The notes: generated from the sequence alone by a model not told the origin. Counted from the first letter of the stretch, positions 1-7,388 are shown. The stretch: DNA of 18,774 bases from an uncultured Bacteroides sp. (GCF_900547205.1 NZ_URFY01000069.1:1-18774), one strand, 5' to 3'. Numbers and translations are program-made.

Positions 1-37
1 TGGTGACACCCCTTAGACAACTGAATACCTTAGACCG

Positions 38-544
38 TTATTCGTCATAGGTCTTGTACCCTATCGGTTTACGTGGTTTAGGTTCAGGTTTACTTAGTAG
101 CTGGGTAAGTGCTTGGTAAACTTCGCTGAATTGTGCGTCTGTACTTACTTCCAGTTCCTCGATTCGCTTCAGCAATTCTTCGTACCCAATTACCATTTGA
201 CGCATGAGGACGAAAGCACGCATGATGGAGATATTTACGTCTATTGCGGTCTGACTATGCAATACACTACTAAGCATTGCCACACCCTGTTCTGTGAAAC
301 AGTCGGGAAGTACATAGCTGTGTTTCAGGCTCTCCGGCAACTGGTCACAATTTGTGACCAGTTCGTCCCATTCCTCTTTCGTCATGGTAAAACGAAAATC
401 GGGCGGGAAGCGTTTTTCATTACGTTTCACCGCTTGTTTCAATACTTTGGTTTGCACTCCATAAAGTTCAGCTAAGTGGAAATCAAGCATTACACGGCAA
501 CCCTTGATTTCAAAAATCTTGTTTTGGATAATTTGTAAGTCCAT
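38..544 (-). CDS. ORF6N-domain protein (168 aa)
   Basis: Residues about 5-95 read as an ORF6N domain, the DNA-binding-like N-terminal domain of phage antirepressor-type proteins. The signature is a start like MDLQIIQNKIFEIKG, then VMLDFHLAELYGVQTKVLKQAVKRN (split here as LDFHLAELYGV and KQAVKRN), then RFPPDFRFTMT and a later TEQGVAMLSSVL. The C-terminal part (about 115-168) is charged and helical and ends in a K/P-rich stretch (SKPEPKPRKP). No signal peptide or membrane segment is visible. Proteins of this family are common on Bacteroides mobile elements; the exact function is not known. It lies downstream of, and on the same strand as, the integrase, separated from it by a hairpin, so it probably belongs to the same element. 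The start is an ATG. The gene looks complete, with a TAA stop. Confidence 0.85.
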   Translation of the reverse strand: MDLQIIQNKIFEIKGCRVMLDFHLAELYGVQTKVLKQAVKRNEKRFPPDFRFTMTKEEWDELVTNCDQLPESLKHSYVLPDCFTEQGVAMLSSVLHSQTAIDVNISIMRAFVLMRQMVIGYEELLKRIEELEVSTDAQFSEVYQALTQLLSKPEPKPRKPIGYKTYDE

Positions 545-579
545 AATTCTATTATTTAAGTGAATGAATAAAAGGTTGA

Positions 580-605
580 GAACCTACCGTTTTCACGGTA
601 AGTTC
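580..605 (-). terminator. Hairpin between integrase and ORF6N gene
   Basis: Inverted repeat 580-590 / 595-605 with a 4-base loop. In minus-strand RNA all 11 pairs form (one G-U) and the loop is GAAA, a stable GNRA tetraloop. On the plus strand the same position is a C-A mismatch, which favours function in minus-strand RNA. It lies just after the integrase stop, so it is probably the integrase terminator. The following U-tract is only moderate. Confidence 0.55.
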
Positions 606-618
606 TTTATTTGAATGG

Positions 619-1845
619 TTACTGGGCTTCCTTATAAATCTTCTCAATACCGACAAATTTCTTATCAAGTCCCTGCATATCGTTACCTATTTTATTATTG
701 GTAATGCGGGCGTAAATTTGCGTGGTTTCTATATTGGTGTGTCCCAACATTTTGCTAACCGTTTCGATGGGAACACCCTTTGCAAGCGTGGTTGTGGTGG
801 CAAATGTATGCCTTGCAAGGTGAAATGTCAAGTTCTTTTTAATACCGCAAACATCAGCGATTTCTTTCAAATAGGCGTTAAGTTTTTGATTGCTGATTAC
901 CGGAAGTATCTTACCGTTCGGCAACTTGCCTTTGTACTTCTTCAATATCATTTTAGGAATATCCAGCAAGGGAACATTTACATCCGTATTGGTCTTTTGC
1001 CGTTTGGTGATTATCCATAACTTGCCGTCAAATGATTTGCGTACATTCTCTTGGGTAAGGTTGGCAACATCAACATAAGCCAAACCAGTGAAACAGGAAA
1101 AGATAAATAAGTCCCTGACGTTATCCAGCCGTTCGGAAACCATCTTCTTTTTAAGGATGATTTTAATTTCATCCTCCGACAAATACCCTCTATCCACTTT
1201 CTCCAAACGTATTTTATAGTTGGCGAACGGGTCGCCTAACAGGATGCCGTTATTACGGGCTATCAGAATAATGCGTTTGAAGAACTGCATAAACTTGGCA
1301 GTCGTATTATAACCACATTTACAGGCAGTACGCAAATACAACTCGAAGTCAGTAATAAACATCGGGGTGATTTCATTGATGGCAATATCCGATATATTGT
1401 ATTTGCTTTGGATAAACTCGGCAAGATGGCGGCGGGTCACTTCATATTTGCGGTAGGTGGCAATCGTCTTAGAAATGCCGACCAACTGCTTAACATCGTC
1501 ATTGTGTTTATTGAAAAGGGTAAGAACTGTTTCGTGCTTCTCACTGTGCCCTAAAAATTCATTCTTTACCTTTTCGGCTGTCACATAGTTGTCCCGCCGT
1601 TGCTGTTCGTGGTAGATATTATTCAGGGATGCTTTTATATCCTCTAACAAGGCATTAATTCTGCCTGCATCTTTACCTTTGGCTTTGCCTGCCGTTACAT
1701 TCCAGTTTTCAGGCTGAATGCTTTGTTTTGTACTGAACTGGCACAACTTACCGTCAATGGTAATGCGTACCATAATCATAACCTCACCGTTCTTCTTTTC
1801 AGAACCTTTCTTTAAATAGAATAGGACTTTGAATGTACTCTTCAT
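619..1845 (-). CDS. Tyrosine-type recombinase/integrase (408 aa)
   Basis: Site-specific recombinase of the Bacteroides mobile-element type. The N-terminal part (about 1-95) is an arm-type DNA-binding domain, the middle (about 105-205) a SAM-like core-binding domain, and the C-terminal part (about 220-400) the catalytic domain. Visible catalytic residues are His342-x-x-Arg345 (HLARHTFA), His369 (LGHTNIETTQIY) and nucleophile Tyr378; a Lys near 284 fits the beta-hairpin lysine. The usual first catalytic Arg is Ala256 in CFTGLAYVDV, as in other integrases of this subgroup. I chose the ATG at 1845 rather than the in-frame TTG at 1869, because the TTG overlaps a good -7 promoter motif and the protein then begins MKSTFKVLFYLKK, as expected for the family. 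It is transcribed away from the adjacent tRNA-Ser, so the element probably extends leftward. Confidence 0.95.
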   Translation of the reverse strand: MKSTFKVLFYLKKGSEKKNGEVMIMVRITIDGKLCQFSTKQSIQPENWNVTAGKAKGKDAGRINALLEDIKASLNNIYHEQQRRDNYVTAEKVKNEFLGHSEKHETVLTLFNKHNDDVKQLVGISKTIATYRKYEVTRRHLAEFIQSKYNISDIAINEITPMFITDFELYLRTACKCGYNTTAKFMQFFKRIILIARNNGILLGDPFANYKIRLEKVDRGYLSEDEIKIILKKKMVSERLDNVRDLFIFSCFTGLAYVDVANLTQENVRKSFDGKLWIITKRQKTNTDVNVPLLDIPKMILKKYKGKLPNGKILPVISNQKLNAYLKEIADVCGIKKNLTFHLARHTFATTTTLAKGVPIETVSKMLGHTNIETTQIYARITNNKIGNDMQGLDKKFVGIEKIYKEAQ

Positions 1846-1866
1846 AATCTCACTTTTTTTAAGTTG

Positions 1867-1874
1867 CAAATCTA
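1867..1874 (-). promoter_or_regulatory. Putative integrase promoter (-7 box)
   Basis: The minus strand reads TAGATTTG, matching the Bacteroidetes -7 consensus TAnnTTTG, about 20 bases before the chosen ATG. No TTTG -33 box is found at the usual 19-21 base spacing, so the promoter may be weak or activator-dependent. Confidence 0.45.
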
Positions 1875-1944
1875 ATGATAACTAATTAAATGTGAGATAT
1901 TTAGACGGTGGACAAATTCAGACTTTCTGCGGTCATTTTCAGAC

Positions 1945-1998
1945 AAATCGTTACCGTTTTTGTCCGGTAAGGAAAGGGTAACGATTTAGTAACGATAC
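1945..1998. repeat. Nested inverted repeats upstream of integrase
   Basis: AAATCGTTACC (1945-1955) is repeated perfectly inverted as GGTAACGATTT (1977-1987). A third half-site GTAACGAT follows directly at 1989-1996. Inside, TTACCG (1951-1956) and CGGTAA (1965-1970) form a second dyad. Its position between integrase and tRNA suggests integrase/excisionase arm sites, an operator, or part of the attachment region. That role is inference. Confidence 0.55.
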
Positions 1999-2051
1999 TC
2001 TGTCTTTTCAAGTCCTTTTGTTGTCTTGGAAACAAGACTTATAGGCAATAA

Positions 2052-2084
2052 AAAAACCTACAAATCGCTGATTTGTAGGTTTTT
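2052..2084 (-). terminator. tRNA-Ser terminator (perfect 15-bp stem)
   Basis: AAAAACCTACAAATC (2052-2066) and its exact reverse complement (2070-2084) enclose a 3-base loop. With A-runs at one side and T-runs at the other, it is a symmetric intrinsic terminator, 36 bases beyond the tRNA 3' end. It could also stop transcription arriving from the left. Confidence 0.75.
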
Positions 2085-2120
2085 GTCCGTTTACTGTCCT
2101 TGTTTGTCCAGTAGGTTTTG

Positions 2121-2205
2121 CGGAGAAGGAGGGATTCGAACCCCCGGAAGTGTTACCTTCAACGGTTTTCAAGACCGCCGCAATCGACCACTCTGCCACC
2201 TCTCC
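2121..2205 (-). tRNA. tRNA-Ser (anticodon UGA)
   Basis: An 85-base cloverleaf on the minus strand. The acceptor stem GGAGAGG pairs with CUUCUCC (one G-U) and the discriminator is G. The anticodon stem GCGGT/ACCGT holds the loop CTTGAAA, giving anticodon UGA (reads UCA). A long variable arm typical of class II serine tRNAs is present, and the T-arm carries GGTTCGAATCC. The 3' CCA is not encoded. Its 3' end faces the integrase 275 bases away, so it is the probable integration target. Confidence 0.97.
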
Positions 2206-2245
2206 AAAACTTCTTTATCAGAAGTGCTTTCCTTTGAAAGCGGTG

Positions 2246-2276
2246 CAAAGGTACGAATCATTTTTAATTCTGCAAA
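2246..2276 (-). promoter_or_regulatory. tRNA-Ser promoter (TTTG / TAnnTTTG)
   Basis: On the minus strand, TTTG (2276-2273) is followed after exactly 19 bases by TACCTTTG (2253-2246). This matches the Bacteroidetes housekeeping consensus TTTG-N19-21-TAnnTTTG. It ends about 40 bases before the tRNA 5' end. Confidence 0.8.
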
Positions 2277-2306
2277 CATTCTGATAATTTTTTCGCGAAT
2301 TAATCG

Positions 2307-2314
2307 TATTTTTG
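2307..2314 (+). promoter_or_regulatory. Putative mutS2 promoter (-7 box)
   Basis: TATTTTTG fits TAnnTTTG and lies 24 bases before the mutS2 ATG. No clear TTTG -33 box is seen at standard spacing. It is divergent from the tRNA-Ser promoter. Confidence 0.5.
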
Positions 2315-2338
2315 CAGTCCATTATAAGGAACAAAGAT

Positions 2339-4846
2339 ATGATATACCCTCAAAATTTTGAGCAAAAGATAGGATTCGATCAAATCAGGCAGTTACTCAA
2401 AGATAAATGTCTCAGCACTTTAGGTGAAGAAAGAGTTTCGGATATGAGCTTTTCAGAACAATATGATGAAGTTGTGGAGAATTTGAATCAAGTGACCGAG
2501 TTTGTGCGCATCATTCAGGAAGAAGACAGCTTTCCCGATCAATTTTTCTTTGATGTGCGTCCTTCGCTGAAACGCGTACGAATAGAAGGAATGTATCTGG
2601 ACGAACAGGAATTATTCGATTTACGCCGTTCATTGGAAACGATAAGGGATATTGTGCGCTTTCTGCACAGAAATGCAGAAGAGGATGAAGAGAGCGCTTC
2701 CCCCTACCCCAGCCTGAAACGGTTGGCGGGAGATATTGCCGTATTCCCTCAACTGATAGGAAAGATAGACGGTATCCTTAATAAATACGGAAAGATAAAA
2801 GATAATGCTTCCAGTGAGTTGGCCCGCATCCGACGGGAACTTGCCAGCACAATGGGGAACATTTCCCGCTCGTTAAATAGCATCCTGCGAAGTGCGCAGT
2901 CCGAAGGATACGTTGACAAAGACGTAGCACCTACCATGCGCGACGGACGTCTGGTGATTCCCGTTGCACCGGGACTCAAACGAAAGATTAAAGGAATCGT
3001 GCACGATGAATCTGCCAGCGGAAAGACCGTGTTCATCGAACCGGCAGAAGTGGTAGAAGCCAACAACCGCATCCGCGAACTGGAAGGGGACGAGAGACGG
3101 GAAATTATCCGTATTCTCACTGAGTTCTCCAATGTATTACGCCCATCTATTCCAGAGATTCTCCAATCGTATGAGTTTCTGGCGGAGATTGACTTTATCC
3201 GCGCCAAAAGCTATTTCGCCATACAGACGAATAGCCTGAAGCCGGCTGTGGAGAATGAACAATTGTTGGACTGGACCATAGCTGTGCATCCGCTGCTACA
3301 ACTTTCTCTGGCAAAACACGGAAAGAAAGTAGTCCCACTCGATATAGAGTTGAATCAGAAACAACGCATTCTTATCATCTCCGGTCCGAATGCCGGAGGT
3401 AAGTCCGTTTGCCTTAAAACAGTCGGATTGTTGCAGTATATGTTGCAATGCGGAATGCTGATTCCCATGCACGAACGAAGCCATGCCGGCATATTCAGCA
3501 GCATATTTATTGATATTGGCGACGAGCAATCCATCGAAGACGATTTAAGTACATACTCTTCACACTTAACCAATATGAAAATGATGATGAAAAGTTGCAA
3601 TGAGCGCAGCCTCATCCTGATTGATGAGTTTGGAGGAGGTACGGAACCACAGATTGGCGGCGCAATTGCTGAAGCCGTACTGAAACGCTTCAACCAGAAG
3701 AGGACATTTGGAGTAATCACCACTCACTACCAGAATCTGAAACATTTTGCAGAAGATCATGAAGGGGTGGTGAATGGCGCCATGCTCTACGACCGTCACC
3801 TGATGCAAGCATTGTTCCAACTGCAAATCGGTAATCCCGGCAGTTCGTTTGCCGTAGAGATTGCGAGAAAAATCGGATTGCCGGAAGACGTGATTGCCGA
3901 TGCTTCGGAAATTGTAGGAAGCGAGTATATCAATGCCGACAAGTACTTGCAGGACATTGTGCGCGATAAACGCTATTGGGAAGGAAAACGCCAGACCATC
4001 CGCCAACGGGAAAAGCATATGGAAGAGACTATCGCCCGCTATCAAACGGAAATGGAAGAATTGCAAAAGTCGCGGAAAGAGATTATCCGGCAGGCCAAAG
4101 AGGAAGCCGAACGAATGCTTCAGGAATCGAATGCCCGCATTGAGAATACCATCCGAACCATCAAAGAGGCACAAGCTGAAAAGGAAAAGACCCGCACAGC
4201 ACGCCAAGAGCTTACGGACTTCCGCGCTTCTCTGGACGCCTTGGCCTCCAAAAAACAGGAGGATAGGATGGTACGAAAGATGGAGAAACTGAAAGAGAAA
4301 CAGGAACGGAAGAAGAATAAGAAAAATGAGCCGAAAGCCGTAACCGCTTCTTCTGCTTCAAGCACTCCTAAAGTAACGCCCATCTCTGTTGGCGAGAATG
4401 TGAAAATAAAGGGACAGACCAGCATCGGGCAAGTAATGGAAATCAATGGTAAAAATGCAACTGTCGCCTTCGGAAGCATTAAGACGACGGTGAAAACAGA
4501 CCGGCTGGAACGTAGCAACGCTGCTCCCAAAGCGGAAGGTATTGCAAAAAGTACATTCGTCAGCAGCCAGACACACGACCAGATGTACGAAAAGAAACTT
4601 AGTTTCAAACAAGACATCGACGTTCGCGGAATGCGTGGAGACGAAGCCTTGCAAGCGGTTACTTATTTCATTGATGACGCCATACTGGTTGGAATGGACA
4701 GGGTTCGCATTCTTCATGGCACGGGTACGGGGATACTTCGCACGCTAATCCGTCAATACCTGTCTACCGTGCCGGGAGTCCGTCATTACGCCGACGAGCA
4801 TGTGCAATTTGGCGGAGTGGGAATTACAGTAGTCGATTTTGACTAA
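2339..4846 (+). CDS. mutS2: MutS2 family ATPase with Smr domain (835 aa)
   Basis: MutS2 homologue of full family length. The N-terminal core and clamp helices span about 1-320. The ABC-type ATPase carries Walker A GPNAGGKS (349-356) and Walker B LILIDE (Asp429, Glu430) followed by FGGGTEP. A long charged coiled coil (about 520-650) leads to a linker with a beta-rich module (about 670-715) and a C-terminal Smr domain (about 757-835) with DVRG (761-764) and HGTGTGILR (from His793). There is no MutS mismatch-recognition domain. Related proteins restrain homologous recombination in some bacteria and split collided ribosomes in others; which applies here cannot be told. I chose the ATG at 2339, with AAGGA 8 bases upstream, over the in-frame TTG at 2312, which lies inside the promoter motif. 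sdaA follows after 127 bases, with its own putative promoter. Confidence 0.97.
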   Translation: MIYPQNFEQKIGFDQIRQLLKDKCLSTLGEERVSDMSFSEQYDEVVENLNQVTEFVRIIQEEDSFPDQFFFDVRPSLKRVRIEGMYLDEQELFDLRRSLETIRDIVRFLHRNAEEDEESASPYPSLKRLAGDIAVFPQLIGKIDGILNKYGKIKDNASSELARIRRELASTMGNISRSLNSILRSAQSEGYVDKDVAPTMRDGRLVIPVAPGLKRKIKGIVHDESASGKTVFIEPAEVVEANNRIRELEGDERREIIRILTEFSNVLRPSIPEILQSYEFLAEIDFIRAKSYFAIQTNSLKPAVENEQLLDWTIAVHPLLQLSLAKHGKKVVPLDIELNQKQRILIISGPNAGGKSVCLKTVGLLQYMLQCGMLIPMHERSHAGIFSSIFIDIGDEQSIEDDLSTYSSHLTNMKMMMKSCNERSLILIDEFGGGTEPQIGGAIAEAVLKRFNQKRTFGVITTHYQNLKHFAEDHEGVVNGAMLYDRHLMQALFQLQIGNPGSSFAVEIARKIGLPEDVIADASEIVGSEYINADKYLQDIVRDKRYWEGKRQTIRQREKHMEETIARYQTEMEELQKSRKEIIRQAKEEAERMLQESNARIENTIRTIKEAQAEKEKTRTARQELTDFRASLDALASKKQEDRMVRKMEKLKEKQERKKNKKNEPKAVTASSASSTPKVTPISVGENVKIKGQTSIGQVMEINGKNATVAFGSIKTTVKTDRLERSNAAPKAEGIAKSTFVSSQTHDQMYEKKLSFKQDIDVRGMRGDEALQAVTYFIDDAILVGMDRVRILHGTGTGILRTLIRQYLSTVPGVRHYADEHVQFGGVGITVVDFD

Positions 4847-4921
4847 CCGAAGAATACGAACCGAATTAGAGTTATGAATATTTATTTGTGTAGATTATGA
4901 GGAGGATTATAGGTATTGTTG

Positions 4922-4929
4922 TATATTTG
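4922..4929 (+). promoter_or_regulatory. Putative sdaA promoter (-7 box)
   Basis: TATATTTG fits TAnnTTTG, 44 bases before the sdaA start. A TTTG at 4885-4888 is too far upstream for a standard -33 box, so the call rests on the -7 box only. Confidence 0.4.
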
Positions 4930-4973
4930 TTCTCCGAAAAAGAAATGGTACCAATAAAAACACATCGCTAATT

Positions 4974-6191
4974 ATGAAATCAATTAAAGAATTATACAGA
5001 ATCGGCACAGGTCCTTCCAGCAGCCACACGATGGGACCGCGCAAAGCTGCTGAAATGTTTTTGGAACGTCATCCGGATGCCGCTTCTTTTAAAGTAACAC
5101 TTTACGGCAGCTTGGCAGCTACCGGCAAAGGGCACATGACGGATGTAGCTATCATAGATACGTTGAAGCCTGCCGCACCTGTAGAAATAGTGTGGCAACC
5201 CAAAGTCTTTCTGCCTTTCCACCCGAACGGAATGACATTTGCAGCCCTCGATGCCAACAATAAGGTGAAAGAGAACTGGACTGTATACAGCATTGGCGGG
5301 GGCGCATTGGCAGAGAATACCGAAAGTAACAATATGCCAACTATTGAAAGTCCGGAAGTATATGCCATGAATAGCATGACCGAAATACTACAATGGTGCG
5401 AGCATACCGGAAAGACTTATTGGGAATATGTGAAGGAATGTGAGAACGAAGATATCTGGGATTACTTAGCCGAAGTGTGGAGCACCATGAAAGAGGCTAT
5501 CCAACGCGGACTCGAAGCAGAAGGAGTATTGCCCGGTCCTTTGAATCTGAGACGAAAAGCTTCTACCTATTTTATACGTGCCACCGGATACAGGCAATCG
5601 CTGCAATCCAGAGGTCTTGTTTTTGCATACGCTCTGGCGGTAAGCGAAGAAAATGCTTCCGGTGGAAAAATTGTCACCGCTCCCACCTGTGGTTCGTGCG
5701 GAGTGATGCCTTCGGTACTTTATCATTTGCAGAAAAGCCGCGATTTCAGCGATATGCGTATATTGCGTGCATTGGCTACTGCCGGATTAATCGGAAACAT
5801 CGTGAAGTTCAATGCATCCATTTCCGGTGCTGAAGTAGGTTGTCAGGGAGAAGTGGGCGTTGCCTGCGCCATGGCTTCGGCTGCCGCCAACCAATTGTTC
5901 GGAGGTAGTCCGGCACAAATCGAGTATGCTGCGGAGATGGGATTGGAACATCACTTAGGCATGACTTGCGACCCCGTTTGCGGACTGGTTCAAATTCCTT
6001 GCATCGAACGAAATGCCTATGCTGCCGCGCGTGCGCTGGATGCAAATCTTTATTCAGCCTTTACAGACGGGATGCACCGCGTTTCTTTCGATAAAGTGAT
6101 TCAAGTGATGAAACAGACCGGACACGATTTACCTTCCCTTTATAAAGAAACAAGTGAAGGGGGATTGGCTAAAGACTATCAGCAAATGTAA
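4974..6191 (+). CDS. sdaA: L-serine ammonia-lyase, iron-sulfur type (405 aa)
   Basis: Single-chain L-serine deaminase converting L-serine to pyruvate and ammonia in the cytoplasm (EC 4.3.1.17). The N-terminal beta domain begins with the conserved GTGPSSSHTMGP (11-22). The C-terminal alpha domain carries TCGSCGVMP, GCQGEVGVAC and CDPVCGLVQIPCIERN. Cys290, Cys332 and Cys343 occupy the positions expected to bind the [4Fe-4S] cluster; the 11-residue spacing between the last two matches the E. coli enzyme. It is shorter than the roughly 454-residue E. coli proteins but looks complete. The enzyme would be oxygen-sensitive, fitting an anaerobe. It is probably a single-gene transcript: putative promoter upstream, strong hairpins downstream. 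A mini-ORF of 8 sense codons (4945-4971) ends two bases before its ATG. Confidence 0.97.
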   Translation: MKSIKELYRIGTGPSSSHTMGPRKAAEMFLERHPDAASFKVTLYGSLAATGKGHMTDVAIIDTLKPAAPVEIVWQPKVFLPFHPNGMTFAALDANNKVKENWTVYSIGGGALAENTESNNMPTIESPEVYAMNSMTEILQWCEHTGKTYWEYVKECENEDIWDYLAEVWSTMKEAIQRGLEAEGVLPGPLNLRRKASTYFIRATGYRQSLQSRGLVFAYALAVSEENASGGKIVTAPTCGSCGVMPSVLYHLQKSRDFSDMRILRALATAGLIGNIVKFNASISGAEVGCQGEVGVACAMASAAANQLFGGSPAQIEYAAEMGLEHHLGMTCDPVCGLVQIPCIERNAYAAARALDANLYSAFTDGMHRVSFDKVIQVMKQTGHDLPSLYKETSEGGLAKDYQQM

Positions 6192-6201
6192 CCCTATAGA
6201 A

Positions 6202-6280
6202 ATAGTGACGCCATCACTACGACATGGCGTCACTATCTTAATGCTATAGTGACGCTATTTCATGAGGATGGCGTTACTAT
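6202..6280 (+). terminator. Two tandem near-identical hairpins after sdaA
   Basis: First hairpin: ATAGTGACGCCAT (6202-6214) with its perfect complement at 6224-6236. Second: ATAGTGACGCTAT (6246-6258) with ATGGCGTTACTAT (6268-6280), followed by TATTTTTA. The second stem has two G-U pairs in plus-strand RNA but would have C-A mismatches in minus-strand RNA. It therefore fits a terminator for sdaA better than one for the convergent lipoprotein gene. Four alternating copies of the same 13-mer are unusual for a terminator. Confidence 0.7.
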
Positions 6281-6288
6281 TATTTTTA

Positions 6289-6798
6289 CTAGAAATCAAC
6301 CTTCGGAGGCCAATTCGTATCATCCCCTCCACTGATATCCTTTTCATGCACCAATCCACCATCCTGTGTGTAAAAAAGAGCATAACGCCGACTTCCCTGT
6401 CTCACTTGGATAACAGACTCCGAAGGACTCTGCGGATAGGTCAGTATGTATACATCTGTCACCAACCAGTTGCTATATTGCGAATTATTAAAAGCAGTAA
6501 TCACAGCGGGAACCAACTGGTCAATACTATTCAGTTCATTTTCTGTCATCACCCAGTTGGCATTAGCGTCGAACCACACATCCAGTTCATCACCGCTCAC
6601 CCAGCAATCGGCTACATAGTACACACCTTTCATCTCCCACTCTACATTCTGAGCAGCCGGATACAGTTGATTCAGAGCTACTGCAATATTGCTTGGCGGA
6701 ACGAGAGTATCATCATCATCGTCATCATCACAAGCGCTGAAAGAAAAGGCAGCCAGCATCACAACTACTGCCCAAGCGCTTAACTTAAATTTCAACAT
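6289..6798 (-). CDS. PepSY-like lipoprotein with acidic N-terminus (169 aa)
   Basis: Exported lipoprotein. A hydrophobic signal (5-20) ends in the lipobox FSAC with Cys23 as the lipidation site, followed at once by seven Asp (24-30). The acidic stretch resembles the lipoprotein surface-export signal described in Bacteroidetes, so the protein may face the cell exterior. The body (about 36-169) resembles the PepSY-like (DUF2874) fold, with repeated motifs of the type VEWEMKGVYYVADCW..DELDVWFDANANWV. Ligand and role are unknown. It lies 34 bases after the next PepSY-like gene on the same strand, so the two are probably cotranscribed and may act together. The stop (TAG) lies 8 bases from the sdaA hairpins. 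The domain family assignment is by eye. Confidence 0.8.
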   Translation of the reverse strand: MLKFKLSAWAVVVMLAAFSFSACDDDDDDDTLVPPSNIAVALNQLYPAAQNVEWEMKGVYYVADCWVSGDELDVWFDANANWVMTENELNSIDQLVPAVITAFNNSQYSNWLVTDVYILTYPQSPSESVIQVRQGSRRYALFYTQDGGLVHEKDISGGDDTNWPPKVDF

Positions 6799-6832
6799 AG
6801 TTACTTTTGGTTCAGGTTATTATTACTATTCT

Positions 6833-7285
6833 TTAATCATCAGCTTTGACGAAATTTCCCTTTTTATCAAATTTGAAAGAAACACCGGTAGACAATTCTA
6901 TCTCATAACCTTTGCGGCTACGTTCCACTTTCCTCACTCCTTCATTCGTAAATTTATGAGCCTTCAGATAATCCACCGCAAAGCCCGGAACGATAGTGAC
7001 TGGAACGACTTGTCCTTTCTTAGCGCTCACTTCTTCCCAATTACCCTTACTGTCGAACTCAATTTCCATTCCATCCATCAATACTACTTCATACTTGGTG
7101 GACTCCATTCGCTCCTCATCAATCTTAATGTGAGACAACTCAGGTTTCGTAAAATGGCGATTGATAAAATTACGTGCCGGTAGCGGCAATTGATTCATGT
7201 CTTTCGTAATGACATCCTTTGCAAAAGAAAACTGAATGGCTATAATAGCCAATACCAGTAAAGATAGAAACTTCTTCATAATCAT
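6833..7285 (-). CDS. PepSY-like periplasmic protein (150 aa)
   Basis: Small secreted protein with an N-terminal signal peptide (MKKFLSLLVLAIIAIQFSFA, cleavage about after FA) and no lipobox cysteine, so it is probably soluble in the periplasm. The mature part holds two copies of the same motif: YEVVLMDGMEIEFDSKGNWEEV (about 66-87, split as YEVVLMDG and IEFDSKGNW) and YEIELSTGVSFKFDKKGNF near the C-terminus. This is the pattern of PepSY-like (DUF2874) proteins of Bacteroides. Function unknown; some PepSY proteins bind or inhibit secreted enzymes, but nothing here shows a target. Two ATGs are possible, 7285 and 7279; the second would give the more typical MKKF start. It is first in a probable two-gene unit with the PepSY-like lipoprotein. 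Confidence 0.85.
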   Translation of the reverse strand: MIMKKFLSLLVLAIIAIQFSFAKDVITKDMNQLPLPARNFINRHFTKPELSHIKIDEERMESTKYEVVLMDGMEIEFDSKGNWEEVSAKKGQVVPVTIVPGFAVDYLKAHKFTNEGVRKVERSRKGYEIELSTGVSFKFDKKGNFVKADD

Positions 7286-7388
7286 TGTTTTTAGCGTTAA
7301 TACAATACGTTAGTTTATACTGCAAATAACGAAACAGATTATGGAAAGATTGAGAATTAATTAGAGAAGCTCCTCTTTTTTATAATCT

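Noticed and set aside
1..37. Short direct repeat CCTTAGAC (11-18 and 28-35) as an attachment site
   Set aside because: It is only 8 bases long and has no match to the tRNA-Ser 3' end.
1846..1869. TTG start giving a longer integrase
   Set aside because: The TTG lies inside the putative -7 promoter box, and the ATG at 1845 gives the normal family N-terminus.
3566..4207. 213-residue minus-strand ORF and other long antisense frames within mutS2
   Set aside because: They are shadows of the clear mutS2 reading frame and show no domain, signal or promoter.
6262..6783. 173-residue plus-strand ORF opposite the PepSY-like lipoprotein
   Set aside because: The minus-strand frame has a proper lipobox and domain pattern; the plus-strand frame does not resemble any protein.
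7363..7376. Near-palindrome followed by a T-run on the plus strand as a terminator
   Set aside because: There is no plus-strand gene upstream, and in minus-strand RNA the T-run becomes an A-run before the stem.
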